A stretch of 64,000 nucleotides of DNA from Rhyacophila brunnea. Lineage: Eukaryota; Arthropoda; Insecta; Trichoptera; Rhyacophilidae. A program made the position numbers and the translations under genes. Below, one piece after another: positions 31,481 to 44,437 of the stretch. Positions within the stretch are counted from its first letter, which is position 1, and each line of letters begins with the position of its first letter. Under the pieces are notes generated by a model. It ran no database searches. It saw nothing but the letters and a program-made list of their open reading frames with translations, and was not told the origin of the DNA. The stretch is from the NCBI GenBank assembly GCA_022495005.1, contig JAGYXB010000508.1, positions 434,001 through 498,000 on the forward strand. Reading direction: 5' to 3'.

Positions 31481-34379
31481 AAATATAAATAGGCACCACA
31501 CCGACGTAGATTTTCTTCGAGAATTATACAAGCATAACATGATTTTATAGAAAATATACAACACATATCACAAAAGAATTCCTTTAAGCTAATGTGATAT
31601 TGGTATAACCTTAAAATTCAGTTACTCAGATACACGTATAAAACTATTATTTGTGTAGATACCAACCTAGTAAATTTTTATGAGAATGGTTTTTCTCTCT
31701 AAAGGAAATCCTGACGCACGAAAAAAATGCAATATTATCAAGATTATTGTATGATAAATTGTCTCCATTAATTAAATACCATGTATATTATCTAATGCCT
31801 ATATGTTGGAATATAAGCCGCTTTGGTTGTCTTATTGTTTTATTTTCGCATTCAATAATATTTATGAAGACCCAAGTGCGCACATAAGTAGCCAGACGTG
31901 ACTCGTGAACCATTGCTTGCCGATCCCTGACGTAGGTTAACAAAAATTCAGCATAATCAGGCAGATTTTCCATGACATAATCTGGATTATAATAATAATT
32001 ATTATCAAAGTTCTGATCAAAAAACTTTACGGGTCATTTTCAATTTAACTTTGTTGGGTAAATGCGTACCGCCATGATACTGGATTTATCAAACTATGGC
32101 ATCGCTTTTATTCGAGAATAATGGTTCAAAAATCGATCTTTCGTTTACAAAGCAAATTACCCAAAGTTCCTGAAAGTTACATCGTGATTTGAAAGTTTTC
32201 TTGTGTTTTTAATACAAAATGTTGGTAAGTATAAAATGGAAATCCCCTACCGTGAATTTTTCAGAAGTTATAAGCTATAATACCCATCGGTATACACGTA
32301 CAACTTGACGTACCTAATATTTAAAGCTGTACACACCTACGTACCTGTAAAGTGGAATAATATACAAAATACATTCATAAGACCTACCTCCCTATATTGT
32401 TAAAACTTTTTGAGTGGAAAATTAAATAACAATTTATAATTAAATGACACTTTGACAACCATTCATTACTAAACTAACAATGGAAAATATTTCATAAATT
32501 GTTTTAGTAGGTACTTCTTAAAATTTTCTACTTAATTATTGTATTACATTGATTAAAATAATTGATGTGTATGTTATGATGTGTATTCGGAACGATTTGA
32601 TGAATATTATTCTCAAACGTTTCAATGTCACCATGATAAAGAATTTCGATTTTTTTTAATTTCGCTGTTGCATCTTTGACCAGATAGCCTTGACTAGTTA
32701 ATAATAAAATAACTATACTGTATTAACCGATTAAATATTGAAAAAAAACGTGGGTTTTTCTTAAGTAGCGTGTCTGTCCAGGTCTTACGTAATCTATGTG
32801 TAGTCGTACTGTGCCAATATAAAAATATGTTGTATGTATTTACCAGAATCGCATTAAGATTTTGTAAAATACTCGACCACAGGCACTCTGAGGCCTCTAA
32901 GTAATATTGCCAAAAAGCAAACGTAGATTCATCTTTAGAGAGCCAAAAATTAAAACTAAAACATTTTCTTTCCGTTAGTAGTAATACAAACAAGTTTTTC
33001 CAAAGGAAGTACATTTTATGTTTTCAAGAAGATCATCTTTTTATCAGTGTCATTGACAGGGAACTCAGAAATAATGGGAACTGAAATACCCAACGGGTAA
33101 GGCGATAGCAGGTAACCGTCTCGAATAAGGAAGAATCCGGGTTAAACTTACACACGTGTCAAGAATGCATTGTACGTCGAATACTGAAAACTGATCTCGG
33201 ATTATGCATTTACGCTCATTTAATGTTGGTGTATTACACACACTATTGCACGTGCATAATGCGTGCTTCATTTTCGTAGGATACTCACACATTCAAAAAC
33301 CCTGCTTCAACGTATTGAATATAGCCTATCGGTATTCTATTTATTATCTGTTCTGTGGTCATTGAGGCCTATTAATTGTAGTCCAATGCCTAAGGTGATA
33401 ACTTCTTATATTGGTGATTCCGGGTTCCATTCTTGATGAATGTAAATTATGATGGCCATAATGCATAAATCTGATTTTCTCAAGCCGAACCAATTTTTTC
33501 ACCGAGAAATTTAGAAAATTACTTTCAGCATAAGAAATTCTGGTAAAAATCAATTTGAGAGTTTTTTTAACCGGCGTAGCGTAGTAACATTGTCCCCCTT
33601 AGTTTTCTCGAGAATCGGGTGAATAATTATTTTAAAAATGTCAATTCTTGAAGTTTCTGAAAATTAATTTCTTCAGATTCGAGATTGCTCTTTTTTCTCT
33701 ATTATTTCTCTAAAATTCTCATATTAAGGCCCAAGTATTTTTGAATACGTATCATACGTTTGGGGGTTTATTATTATCAAACATCCTGTTTAATTGTTAT
33801 TTTAATCAAATATAGTAGCACGATGTGCCTATAGAAATAACTGAATAGAATATGTGTATACATGTTATTAAAACTAGAGGAAAAGAGATTTTACAACTTA
33901 CATACATTCTATAAATACCTAATTATACCCATTCAGTAACTTGGGTCTACGTATAACCATTCACCTACACTCTACCTACAGCAATCTTACTTATATTATG
34001 CGAAAACATTACAAGTTCGGCAGTTGAAAACATTGGTGAATGCTTGGAAATTTGTTGCCCTTTTCAGTAAATAAGTAGAACATTGCTTAATTTTCATGTA
34101 TACATACGGTGACCATATTTTATTGGTAAAAGAGTGGAAATTATCAAGCTTTTTTCCTGTCCGATGAATTAATAACAAGATTAACAAGAGTCCTTTTTAT
34201 TTATCCTAATCCTACTTAGCCAATTGTATGTGTTCCCTTCAGAATCAGTTCATAGTGATGTACTTAAGAGTTTTTTTTATTACTATTCCTGCCAAATATC
34301 ACATTTTCTTGTTGGTATCTTTTGTGGGTTTTTTAGGTTAGAGTTTCCAGGTATGACAAAGCAGTATTTTTTTCCATGT
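31481..34379. other. Long stretch without recognised genes or repeats
   Basis: AT-rich. Open frames at 32694-33014 and 33065-33292 (both -) have no recognised similarity. A donor-like ATGTTG/GTAAGT at 32219-32229 has no convincing exon upstream. Somewhat higher GC at 33080-33260 without explanation. Confidence 0.4.
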
Positions 34380-34387
34380 CAATCTAT

Positions 34388-35247
34388 CAGTGGCGAAGGG
34401 TGACTTTTGGAAAGGGGTAGGCTGTGGAGATTAAAGAAAAAGAGCACACTTGTCAGGTATAGGTAGGTACTCACGGGGAATAAGACGATAATACGATATT
34501 ACTACTGATGTCACACATACACACTAATGTCAACGTCACACTAAATCGATGAAATTTCAATAGCTCATTGACGGTATAGAATTGAGCAATGAATATATAT
34601 TATTTATATTTCCTATACCTACACGTAACATACGCCTAAAAATATATCATCAGTACATATTATCAACATCCCAATATGACAAACAACTAAACAAAAAAAT
34701 AATACACTTATATGTTCGATGACCGAATTAAGTGATAAATAATAATCAAGAGATAAAATTATTAATTATTTAAAAAAATATTCTATCTTTATATGACGTG
34801 ATTGAACAAATAGAAATTATTTTTTTAATTATCGCATTATTAATTATTATTTGAATCAATCGCCAAAGCGACAGTCCTCGACACTAAATTTATAAGCTTT
34901 GCCTTATAAGCCTATAGATTCGTATGAATAAAAGCAGACTGCCCCGATGCCCTTGAGACGCAGTTCATACAATAAGCTCGGCAAATTATTGCCGAGTGAA
35001 TCGATATTAATTCAATACTCGCTAGAGGCCCTGGTTTGTCACTTATTATTTATTTATTCTACATTATACTGACGATAGATGGCTCTCATTTATATATATT
35101 TAAATATTAATTATTATTCTGACTATATATTCAATTGGTTCAACCCGCAATTTTTTTTATTTAAGTATTTAAATATAAATACTTTCTATCTATTTTTCTT
35201 ATAAGGTAGGCTTCAAATAATCGCCTACTATGGAGCCTTCGCCACTC
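34388..35247. mobile_element. hAT-type element (860 bp), family 'CAGTGGCGAAGGGTGAC'
   Basis: Left end CAGTGGCGAAGGGTGACTTT; right end ATGGAGCCTTCGCCACTC. Flanks CAATCTAT (34380-34387) and CAATATAT (35248-35255) agree at seven of eight positions. Same family as 60846-61602: both share AGAGCACACTTGTCAGGTAT after the left end and GTAGGCTT..AAATAATCGCC before the right end. Confidence 0.86.
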
Positions 35248-35613
35248 CAATATATATGCAGAGTATTTTTACAATATTGAAATAATTGGGATTTTAAATT
35301 TCAAAGTATTTTCTATAAAAATATATCACAGATTTCGAAATGAAATCTACCAAGTAAATGATAACTCAATTAATAGAGTTACATGACTACGTTATCTACA
35401 CAGTAGTATAATTTTTGTTTCGCTATGTTTGTTTATAAAATGTTTCGATTCTAATGTAACACTTTTAATACCTACAGGATAACCGAGCGGTCGACGTATC
35501 TTCAACGTCATATCTTGTCGAATACAAAAACGTAATTCTATGTCAAAGTAAATTAATTCTAAGGACACAAAAATACAGGACGACTGATATATTGTAATAA
35601 TACACCAAACCTC

Positions 35614-35829
35614 TTACTTCGAATTTTTCACCCTGTCACGCTCCGGTATCGGAGTATAGAGTAAATACAAGGTCGTTCCACTTCCCTCACTACACCGCCA
35701 CGTCTGGCGTCTGTCATCATGTGGAGACCAGCTGCGCGCAGATTGCTTTTTCAGGAGCGCTATGGAAGGGTCGGTCACGGCGACGGATTCCTCGAAGTTG
35801 TGACGCAGGGGTACGGAACGCCAAGCCAC
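35614..35829 (-). other. GC-rich open frame, unrecognised
   Basis: The minus strand is open for 71 codons from an ATG (MAWRSVPLRHNFEES...), and the block is distinctly richer in GC than its surroundings. No domain, signal or repeat partner is recognised; it may be a transposon remnant or an isolated exon. Confidence 0.2.
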
Positions 35830-36299
35830 CTCCGTGACTATGTAAATCTAACTCTTGTAATACGGTTGTAGCTGCAGAATAATAAGCGATCGAATATCTA
35901 TTGTTTATAAAAATATCAAATTACTTTGCAGTAATATATTCCCAGCGAATCCATTTCCAGTAAACAATTCAGCTAGACCAGCAAGTCGATTGGCGAAATT
36001 AGAGACGGTGTATTATTACATCATATCACAGCACATTATACCATTACGGTGTATTAGTAGTATTTTCTTACAGCTGTAATAACAAATGATATTTCATTTC
36101 GCTACTCAATTTAAAACGCTGACTCTATATTTAGTTTAATATGATTATGTAACAGAATTTAATGTTAATTTACTACCTTTTATTGTATAAATAACAAAGA
36201 ACAATTTATCTCAATGTCATTCGAATCAGAGTACTTAGCTAGTAACTATCATGTATAATATACTATTGTACCGATACGCTGCTAATAAATCTCACCCTG

Positions 36300-36840
36300 C
36301 TACATCGTAGACTTCGTCATTATCATTATCCTCAACCTACACATCGAACACCACACTAGAGTGACCCAACACGGTAGTACCAATGTACCCCTAAGAGAAA
36401 TGGGATTTGGTTCCACAGAATGCAACGTTGACCTCCACGCGACTTTAAGTTGGCTGAATGCGACAGTCGACTTTAGTATTGGTTGAATACAAACCACGTC
36501 ACAGCCATGATGATTCCAACTTGACTGGAAAGTCTGTCATCGTCGGCAGCCGTGGTACCTAAGTATTTAAGTACTACATGCATTGACGCCGGTACTCCTC
36601 TGATGGTCCTTGGTCGCGTCTTGCAAAACCCTACGTTCGTGCAAATGACTACTGCTATATACTGATTTCCGATGATTTGAGTTTCCCCATCTCCACCCGC
36701 CATGTATCCGCGGTTTGTATACGGCCGCCTTCCATGACGCTATAAACGTGTCAGAATGAAAAGATTTTAGTGCCACACTTCCTTGTCCCGAAGCGGTGCT
36801 GCACGGGACTGATGTAGCAACCATGCACCTTAGTGCTTAA
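36300..36840 (-). repeat. Unclassified interspersed repeat, copy 2 (shared part 36660-36835)
   Basis: The part 36660-36835 matches 2808-2970. The more distal 36300-36660 has similar raised GC and overlapping open frames on the minus strand (for example MAGGDGETQIIGNQYIAVVI), and is probably the rest of the same element, truncated in the other copy. Family not identified. Confidence 0.5.
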
Positions 36841-37809
36841 AGAAAGAGTTTTAGAAAATAAAAATAATCTACGAACTACTACTGCTGAAATGCGGTCGCC
36901 AAAAGCTACACCGACGTCGACCCGAAAATTGCCTCGCCCTTGCTTTTTGGTAAGTAGAAAAGCAATACCTCTCAATAATTTATGACTATAGTTTCAATAT
37001 TATGATAATAAAATTTTTGCGTGAATGTAATATTTAAACACACTAATGGTGTTATACGTTGTGTCGATAGCAGTACATACGAACCACGATAACAAAAATA
37101 AATTATTATGCAGTTGACTAACAACCTACATAGATATTATATAATCTACCGACTGCACACAGGTCGTGACTGTAAGGCTCTACTGAAAATAGTTCAAATG
37201 CAAAATACAATACGGACGTAGTTAGACACATAATGCATATTGCACGACATGTCGCCGTGACTTGCTGTAGTACAAAATTAGCTTTACTACGGTAATTTAA
37301 GTTGGTTTATTGTTTTCATCTTATCGGCTATTCAATGTCGATTGATAGCTTATTTGAAACCGAACATACTCAAAGAAAATGCTGAAATATGATAGAAAAT
37401 CTTTGTAATATTTTTTTTTGTGTAAGTATTTAAGTCGTTATTAGTAACCTGGATTTTTCCTTTCGTTTTCTTTATGCACTATGCATACTCACCAATGGCA
37501 AACGCAAAAATGTACACATACTATGTAATACTATAGTTAGGTATATACCAACTGTTTATATATATGCCTATTAAATCAATATCATGCTATTTGTAATTGG
37601 ATATTATATGAAAATTATTGTATTAGTATATTATTGGCATCTTCTTTTTTCCTTATAATTGTGAAGTTTCACGCAATAAGTACGGGTTGTTTATCACCGA
37701 CTTAAGTATCCAGGAGCACCGCCTAATTCCCTTCAGAAGGTGAACAATATTTATTTAGCCCAAACACATCACTGACCCCAATAACTCTACTGGCAGACAT
37801 CTTTACTCT

Positions 37810-37972
37810 TAGAGCACACTGGGAGTGGCCGTACGATGCGCGCGTGCCGGGAGTGGCGTTAAAAGCATTTGCTTTGCGTACATTGTAATACATACTTGCT
37901 TTGCGCATTGCCGTTTAGGCCTCCTGTGTCGTGCGCGCATCGCACGGCTTCTTGCAGTATGCTCCGCCACTT
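37810..37972. mobile_element. Degenerate GC-rich inverted-repeat element
   Basis: Left AGAGCACACTGGGAGTGGCC followed by GTACGATGCGCGCGTGC; right end complementary to GGCGGAGCATACTGCAAG followed by GTGCGATGCGCGCACGAC. The paired ends and the GC jump support a miniature transposon of about 160 bp. Confidence 0.5.
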
Positions 37973-39397
37973 AATGTTACTTTTTCAACTAATTCCATAT
38001 ATTTATTTATCTTTTCCGCATTACCTTAACAATAATATTATTGTTCATCGATACACAAATGTCAACAAGCTCAGAGCTGTTTTTGAATTATTGCCCATTA
38101 TGACAATGTTAGGTCAACTGTCCAATATTGTCTGATCTGCAATAATGGGCCGGTTCCAATTAAATTTATATGGGTCATTTTCAAGAAGTACGACCTGTTG
38201 AAAATAAAATCAATGTACCTACTATTATTATTATTATTGATATTAAAAATTATAACTATCTTGGCATATTTTTTTTCTCTCCACAATTGTGGAGATTCTC
38301 GCAAAAATACCGGCTATTGCCAAGTAGGTATTAATTGCACTATTAATCTTTGATTGACGATACATGTATCAAGGAGGACCACTTTTTGAATTCCTTCCAA
38401 GAGGTGAGTTATCATTACATATTATTTATTTGTTTATTATTTATTACTACTACCCCTCATATATTTTTAAACAAAAATACAGCAATATTATAACACCGAA
38501 AGGAGAAGTGGATTGAACGCCCGTCTTTAAATCCACGGTTTGTGAGTACGAAATTAAGACGTTGTTTTTCTTTTTCCATGTAAGTTTGGATTAGTGTTGC
38601 CATTTTTAATTTTCTCGTAAGAAGAAAAATACGAGAAACTAGCCTTAATTATTTTCACAAGAACAAAGATTGAAATAAATATGGTTTCAGAGGTAAGAAA
38701 AAAGTCATTTAACAAAAAATGAAATTTGGTTATCAATTAAACATTGTATGTTACACTAAGTTTATTGGTTATATATTATTATTATGTGTAAAAGGTTCAG
38801 CACGTTGATTTTCATACAAATCTGGTGCAATGTTTCAGTCTTTCTATGGGAAATTTAAAGCTGTTTGTGATATCAGTAAACTTAAAGCTATATGCATATT
38901 AAAAATGCTAGATCTAACAATAAAAAAGATTTTTTTAGTAACGCTGGTTTGGATACAGAGCTTGGACCTAATGTAGAATAGCTACCAAACCAATTCATAA
39001 AACTAGTCTGTTAAAATAACCCACTGCTAAAGAGATATCTACTCAATGGAGAGGCTCATATTTCTATGATAAAATGGTAATTTACATTCATTACCTACAT
39101 ATATATTTACATTGTTTTCGTATCTTCCTAAACACCAACGCAACAATATTATCATTCTATACATATGTTCGTTTGCCGACGCCAACGCAATGATATCGTT
39201 ATAATAATAATTGTGTTCTTTTACCATCTTACGCAGTAAAATAAAATGTAACATATCCCAATGTAAGATCACAGAGAAAGATTTTTATAAAATAATAGAA
39301 TGTAAGTGTGGTATATTTATTGAGATTTGAAAATAGGCGCGGATTAGTTACAATATTACATCGTACAAAGCCGTTGAACTACGCCACATTTTTTGTG
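37973..39397. other. AT-rich stretch without recognised genes
   Basis: Holds an (ATT) microsatellite near 38223-38238, a perfect 16-bp palindrome CTCCACAATTGTGGAG at 38279-38294, and a stem pairing GCCCATTAT (38092-38100) with ATAATGGGC (38142-38150). A strong donor-like AAGAG/GTGAGT at 38401 lacks a convincing exon. Confidence 0.4.
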
Positions 39398-39405
39398 AAA
39401 ATAAG

Positions 39406-39713
39406 CATGGCATGGCAGGTCGATCAGACAAGTGAGATAAACACAAAAATAGTTGCCATTTTACTTCAAGAATATTAATGGAATATTAAAATAATATGTG
39501 ATGCAATTTTTGATTATTATGTTTCGATACTCGAGACAACTCCATAATACAAAAAATCACTAAGACACCAATCAATTTTAATTTTACCTAATTAATTTAA
39601 CCTTAATTTTACTACAAACACCATTTGAAAAACGCTACTATATAGCGTCACTCTGTTTTTAATCATAGCGATAGGTAGGAGGAGCCAGAACGTTTCAGAA
39701 TGTAGGGGCCATG
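39406..39713. mobile_element. hAT-type non-autonomous element (308 bp), same family as 20324-20742
   Basis: Starts CATGGCATGGCAGG and ends TAGGGGCCATG, flanked by identical AAAATAAG at 39398-39405 and 39714-39721. Shares with the 20 kb copy the ACAAGTGAGATAAACAC segment and the CCTACCTATCGCTA segment (inverted). No coding capacity. The perfect duplication suggests a fairly recent insertion. Confidence 0.85.
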
Positions 39714-39721
39714 AAAATAAG

Positions 39722-40837
39722 TGGACGTTACTGAATATATTTTTTCTTTCCAAAAATATATATATTTCTGTGAATATTAAGTGTATGAACTAATAATCTT
39801 TAATTAATTATAAACGTAGCATCATATTTATAATATTCAATGCTAAAATTAAAAACATTATGATATTCATAAATCATAATACATACTATGATATTATGTA
39901 TTAAACATTTCCCCCTATGTACAACCCAACAGGTAGAATGCCTCCACCAACCCCTTTGCGGTAACTAGTGTACCCAAGACAGCAGCGATATTATAAATTC
40001 ATTGAAATCAATCATTATTAATTCCATATTGTAATATTGTTCAGAAGAACTTCACACCTGTAGTTTTTAATTCCACAACTATTGTTAATTTAAGGCTATA
40101 CCTCAGTTGAGGCATGGTCTAAAAAGATCGTGACTAGGCGATGCGCGGATTGTGCAAATGACGCGTGCCGAACGAAATATAAATTGTCAAATAAATCCAA
40201 TATGCGTCCATTTAATGTTCTGTTTATTGTTCTATTAGTAACAATAATAATTGACATGTTTTCTTTTTCAAGCAAATGGGTAACGTTTTTAGTAATCTTT
40301 ATACGATTTCAGAATTAATACCCCCGTCGCCATCACGAAACAAATTGACGTGTTCACAGCTCGACTTTCGCTCTCCGATTGCCAGCGAGTCCCAAATTTC
40401 GTCGCACCTATAGTTGAAAATTATCTGACGTTTCACTGAAGTATGCTCTTAAGCAATGTTTATTAATTATTGTTGCTACGGGACGGAAACCTTTCCAAGC
40501 TAATTCCATTCTTCGCAGTCCTGTGCGTTGCATTGCTACATACCTCCGAAGAACTTCGGTATTTTTTCGATCTAGCGATTTATATGTCAGACTGGTAGGT
40601 ACAGCATGGTACGGAGAGGAGAGGACAAACAATAGGATGATTTGATAAGGAAACAAATAAGGATATAGGATCTAAGAGAGTTCGTAAAATTGTCAAATGG
40701 AATGGGCAAGCGGGCGCACAGTTCGAAGAAGGGGACAGACGTAGTGGCAACCATTGGGCAGAAAACTTTCATATAAAGTAAATGTTAAAAATACCATCGA
40801 AATGTATTTACTATTTACCGTTTATATTATCAAAATA
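39722..40837. other. Stretch without recognised genes
   Basis: Two overlapping minus-strand frames (40408-40656 and 40587-40772) sit in a moderately GC-rich block; the first starts MFPYQIILLFVLSSPYHAVP, which looks like a signal peptide, but there is no family match and the overlap argues against both being genes. Confidence 0.3.
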
Positions 40838-41072
40838 TATATGTTACGCCGAATGTGCGAAATTGACTATTACATGAAATGGGAAAAATTTTGGCTAATT
40901 CATGTAATAGTCAAGCCCGTTGCCTTATTCATGAATTAGGTAAATTATCTGCCGAGTGCGTGAATTCGCCAGGGTATGGAATTCTTAAACTGTCAATATG
41001 ACAGTAGAAAAAGTAAATTTAATACGGATGGTTTTATTAGTTATAATTGGAAACAATATAATATTATTATTA

Positions 41073-41097
41073 TTAGGTTAGGTTAGGTTAGGTTAGG
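41073..41097 (+). repeat. Interstitial telomere-like repeat (TTAGG)5
   Basis: Five perfect copies of TTAGG, the ancestral insect telomere unit, inside the inverted-repeat element at 40838-41646. Too short to be a telomere; it could be a capture during break repair or slippage. Confidence 0.9.
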
Positions 41098-41345
41098 TTT
41101 TTTAATTCTGAATTCAACTGAATGTCCATTTTGAGGTTAGCTAACAAGTGTCAACAAACTATTACAAACATACAATCGACCATTGCACGATTGATACCCA
41201 AGCACAAATCAAATCGCGAAAATACCTTTTAATAAAATTCTTCTGTTATCATATTATTATAGTTCTAGATTTTTTAGGGCATAGTAAATGGATATGAACG
41301 TCATTGTAGTTATTGATTGGTATATTTTTATATAATCAATGACAT

Positions 41346-41494
41346 TTGACACATTTGGTTAGTTTGATTAGTTGCAAAAAAACACCACCGGAGCGCGACC
41401 ATCTATTTTGACCAATGCATGAGCACTTGACACATTTGGTTTAGTTGCAAAAAACACCACCGTAGCGCTACTATCTAATTTGCCCAATGCATGA
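41346..41494 (+). repeat. Tandem duplication of about 70-77 bp
   Basis: TTGACACATTTGGTT ... AGTTGCAAAAAAACACCACC ... CCAATGCATGA occurs at 41346-41422 and again at 41427-41494, with a few substitutions and a nine-base difference. It lies inside the element at 40838-41646. Confidence 0.85.
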
Positions 41495-41646
41495 ACTAGA
41501 CAGAGAAATTACTGCCGAATTCACGCACTCAGCAGATATATTGTCTAATTCATGAATAAGGCAACGGGCTTGCATTTTTCATGATTTAGGCAAAATTTTG
41601 CCCATTTCGTGTATTAGTCAATTTCGCACATTCGGCGTAACATATA

Positions 41647-42998
41647 CACTATTTTAGGCCGAGGTCGAAGGCTAGAGTAACTCTTTGGCCGTTTAATAAA
41701 AATAGTCTGCTCTTTTCTCATGAGATGCAACAATCATAGTAATAATGTCTGTTAATAATGAAGTAGAAACTTTATTAAGTCGCAAAACCCAACTGGCTCC
41801 AAGTATCCAAAGTTAGCACAACTAAAGTTCCATTTGGGAGAAGACTGAGTGAGCTCAAGGGAAAACTAACATGAACGTATTATTACTTCCTCGATCTATT
41901 CGACTTATACTCAGGGGTAGCGAGTCATACAATAAGTACCTAATAATATTACAACACAGTAATATAGTACACGCAACATATTAACTATGAACGTAGAGCT
42001 AAAACTTCTTTTCATTATTGAAATCTTAATGAAAATAAATTCTAATACAAACATGGTCTTTCTAAAGCTGATGAAACATTTCATTTTAGGCTTGATATAT
42101 CATGTTAGAATTTGTTAGTAATTTTCCACTATTTACTAGCTGATACTATTACTCCAACGTACCCACATAATAATAATGAATTTGTCATTGTAGTTCTTGA
42201 AAGTTCTTCATAAGTCTAATTAAAATTAAAGTAAGGCTAATATTATTATATAGCCAGTGGCGACGACAGAAGTTAATTAAGTATTATTTTATATTATAAA
42301 CTATAATCATGTCAGCATGTTTGTTTACCGAACATTGCCAATCTACTGAGAACATTAACTTTGCGGATTCAAGGAGAGATGGGGGGGGAGACATTGCGCC
42401 CCATTAGACTAATTAAATTTGATGTACATATTAATATGCATTATTATTTTACCATAAACTAATATTAATAATACGATAATATTATTATCATCTGAATAAT
42501 CTATTTTACATCTTTATGAAACATTACATAATTACTACAACAAACACATCGATAGACTATGTAACTAAAGACGAAATTCACCGAAATAAAACAAATTACA
42601 AAAAAAATACTTTTAACCACCAGTGAGCAAAGAAAGATTTATTTTTGATGATGACAGAATACTTACAAAGCCTTTTCGATTTTTAAATAAATACAAATAT
42701 TTCGGTAATTAAAATAAAACACAAAATGTAGTACGTACCTACTTAATATTCCACATTACTGTTAACAATAATTATATCGTATATTTTTTGCGAACTTTTT
42801 TAATTAAAGCTCCTATTATGATCATTTTCTAAATTCACTAAAGTGATCGAGAACAAGATAAATATTTGAATATAATATAAGGGACATTCTGGATAGACTA
42901 TAATATACTATAATATTATTAGGACCTATTTCATTTATTAATTCAGTTAAACTAATCGTAAAAGTTTTTTTGTATGTTTTGTTCTCATCTCTTAAATA
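41647..42998. other. AT-rich stretch with a possible hAT terminus at 42256
   Basis: CCAGTGGCGACGACAG at 42255-42270 and TTGCGGATTCAAGGAGAG with a G run near 42360-42395 both resemble hAT ends, but no coherent element could be delimited. No gene recognised. Confidence 0.35.
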
Positions 42999-43306
42999 CC
43001 CCGTTTACACGTGCATGCATTTACTGCTGACAGTACATACGTATTATCGCGGTCATAACAAGAAATTGACGTGTAAACACGTAGTATCGTGCAAGTTGCA
43101 AGATTGCATGCATGTATCAAATAACCTCAGAAGCTTCTGAATTTTTACGCAATAGTTAGTAGGTACTTGCATGATGGGTGCGCGGTAGAACGGAACATCG
43201 CGCCTCGCTTACTCTTGGAGAGAGAGTCAGCACTTTTACGTATAAACAGTTAATATCGCGATAGTTTAAAATACACACTATTGGTGCAAGTAAATCCATG
43301 TATACT
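42999..43306. mobile_element. Unassigned inverted-repeat element, family 'TTTACACGTGCATG', copy 2
   Basis: Left CCCCGTTTACACGTGCATGC, right complementary to ATAGTATACATGGATTTACT; the interior parallels 8869-9290 (ATCGTGCAAGTTGCAAGATT, TTAAAATACACACTATTGGT). About 100 bp shorter than copy 1. No duplication recognised. Confidence 0.7.
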
Positions 43307-44437
43307 ATCCATTGCTATATAATAATTAGTCGTTATGAAAAAACATAATTATGTGCCTACCTGAGAGTCAAAGTAAATTACCCTCGTTTAGAACTAAAGA
43401 GGGAGTGAATTTACTAAATTATGCAATAACTTTTAGCACAATAATTCAACATGGTAATAAAGGACTCGGAAAATATAATTCATTGTTATTTTAAATAAGT
43501 TGTATTATGCCAAATAGATTGAGCATTCTAAAGAAGGCGTTTGTTCAACGTCTTTGATTTTGATACTGTTAATGAAAATGCAATCGAAATTTGCTATTTT
43601 TTTTTAGTTTGGTCTTTACTATAAAAATAATTATTGGAAAAAGGTTTCTTATCAATACGATTGATCTGCCTCCTATAATATATATTGTGTCTATTGTCAT
43701 ATTGAGAAGATATTCTGTGCGAACGTAATGATCCTCATGATATAATATAAACCAAGGCGAATATATGAAACATTATTGACATTCATAGTGGGAACTTTAA
43801 TAACGATAACGAATCAATCTCACTGATGTGTTTGACAAACGATTTCGTGACAGGCTCTCAAATTATTCCTAGGAATAATAACAATCATGATATTAATCGA
43901 TGAAATGCTAAAATTAACTATCGTCAATCTTGAGATTCTCTACGCTTGCGCCTTGGCTATTATATCGTTGTGTTAGGTGAGTTGAGTTATATACCTACTA
44001 TATTATGACAAAAAATATATGATAAAATCTGTCACGTTTTTCTGTCAAGTTTTCTTGCAATTTCCGTTTTCTTCTCGTATACTCAGAGACTTTAAAAATA
44101 CAGTAGGTACGATGACAATACATATTATTCAATTTTGGGGACAGTCGGGTACTCCAAAGATAAGGTCTTTTTTATTTATGCTGCTTTAGACCTGACACCT
44201 CATCATGAAATTCCTCGTGAACGATTGCCAGACGGAGATGTCTGAGATGAGATATTCTTTTCGAGACAATGAATTATTATGAAACATAATCATTACAGGG
44301 AGTGTAGGGGTTCTGATAGTACTGTGTGCACACTAGTTTTGTGCGTTTTCCTAATATTACACATACAAAATTATAAATAATATAGTACTATAAATATAAC
44401 ATATTATAAATTTAATAATTGCAAATATTTACATAGT
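43307..44437. other. Stretch without a confident gene; possible secretory leader at 43905-43976
   Basis: An ATG at 43905 opens 23 codons (MLKLTIVNLEILYACALAII...) with a hydrophobic core like a signal peptide, ending Cys-stop exactly where a strong donor TTAG/GTGAGT occurs (43977). The stop lies in the last codon before the donor, so an intact secreted protein is not supported. Otherwise AT-rich. Confidence 0.2.

Larger units (their letters stand above)
40838..41646. mobile_element. Element with long (~133 bp) terminal inverted repeats
   Basis: Arms 40838-40970 and 41514-41646 are complementary at high identity, from TATATGTTACGCCGAATGTG to GTGCGTGAATTCG. Within the arms the word CATGAATTAGG recurs, and the left arm also pairs with itself (ACTATTACATGAA with TTCATGTAATAGT). 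The interior holds five TTAGG units and a tandem duplication. No transposase. The flanks suggest a short TATA duplication. Superfamily unknown. Confidence 0.75.

Noticed and set aside
38222..38238. ATT-repeat microsatellite as part of an element
   Set aside because: Simple slippage repeat; no flanking structure ties it to a mobile element.
40408..40656. A secreted protein on the minus strand starting MFPYQIILLF
   Set aside because: The leader is suggestive, but the rest has no conserved pattern, no cysteine framework and no splice or poly(A) support, and it overlaps another equally unsupported frame.
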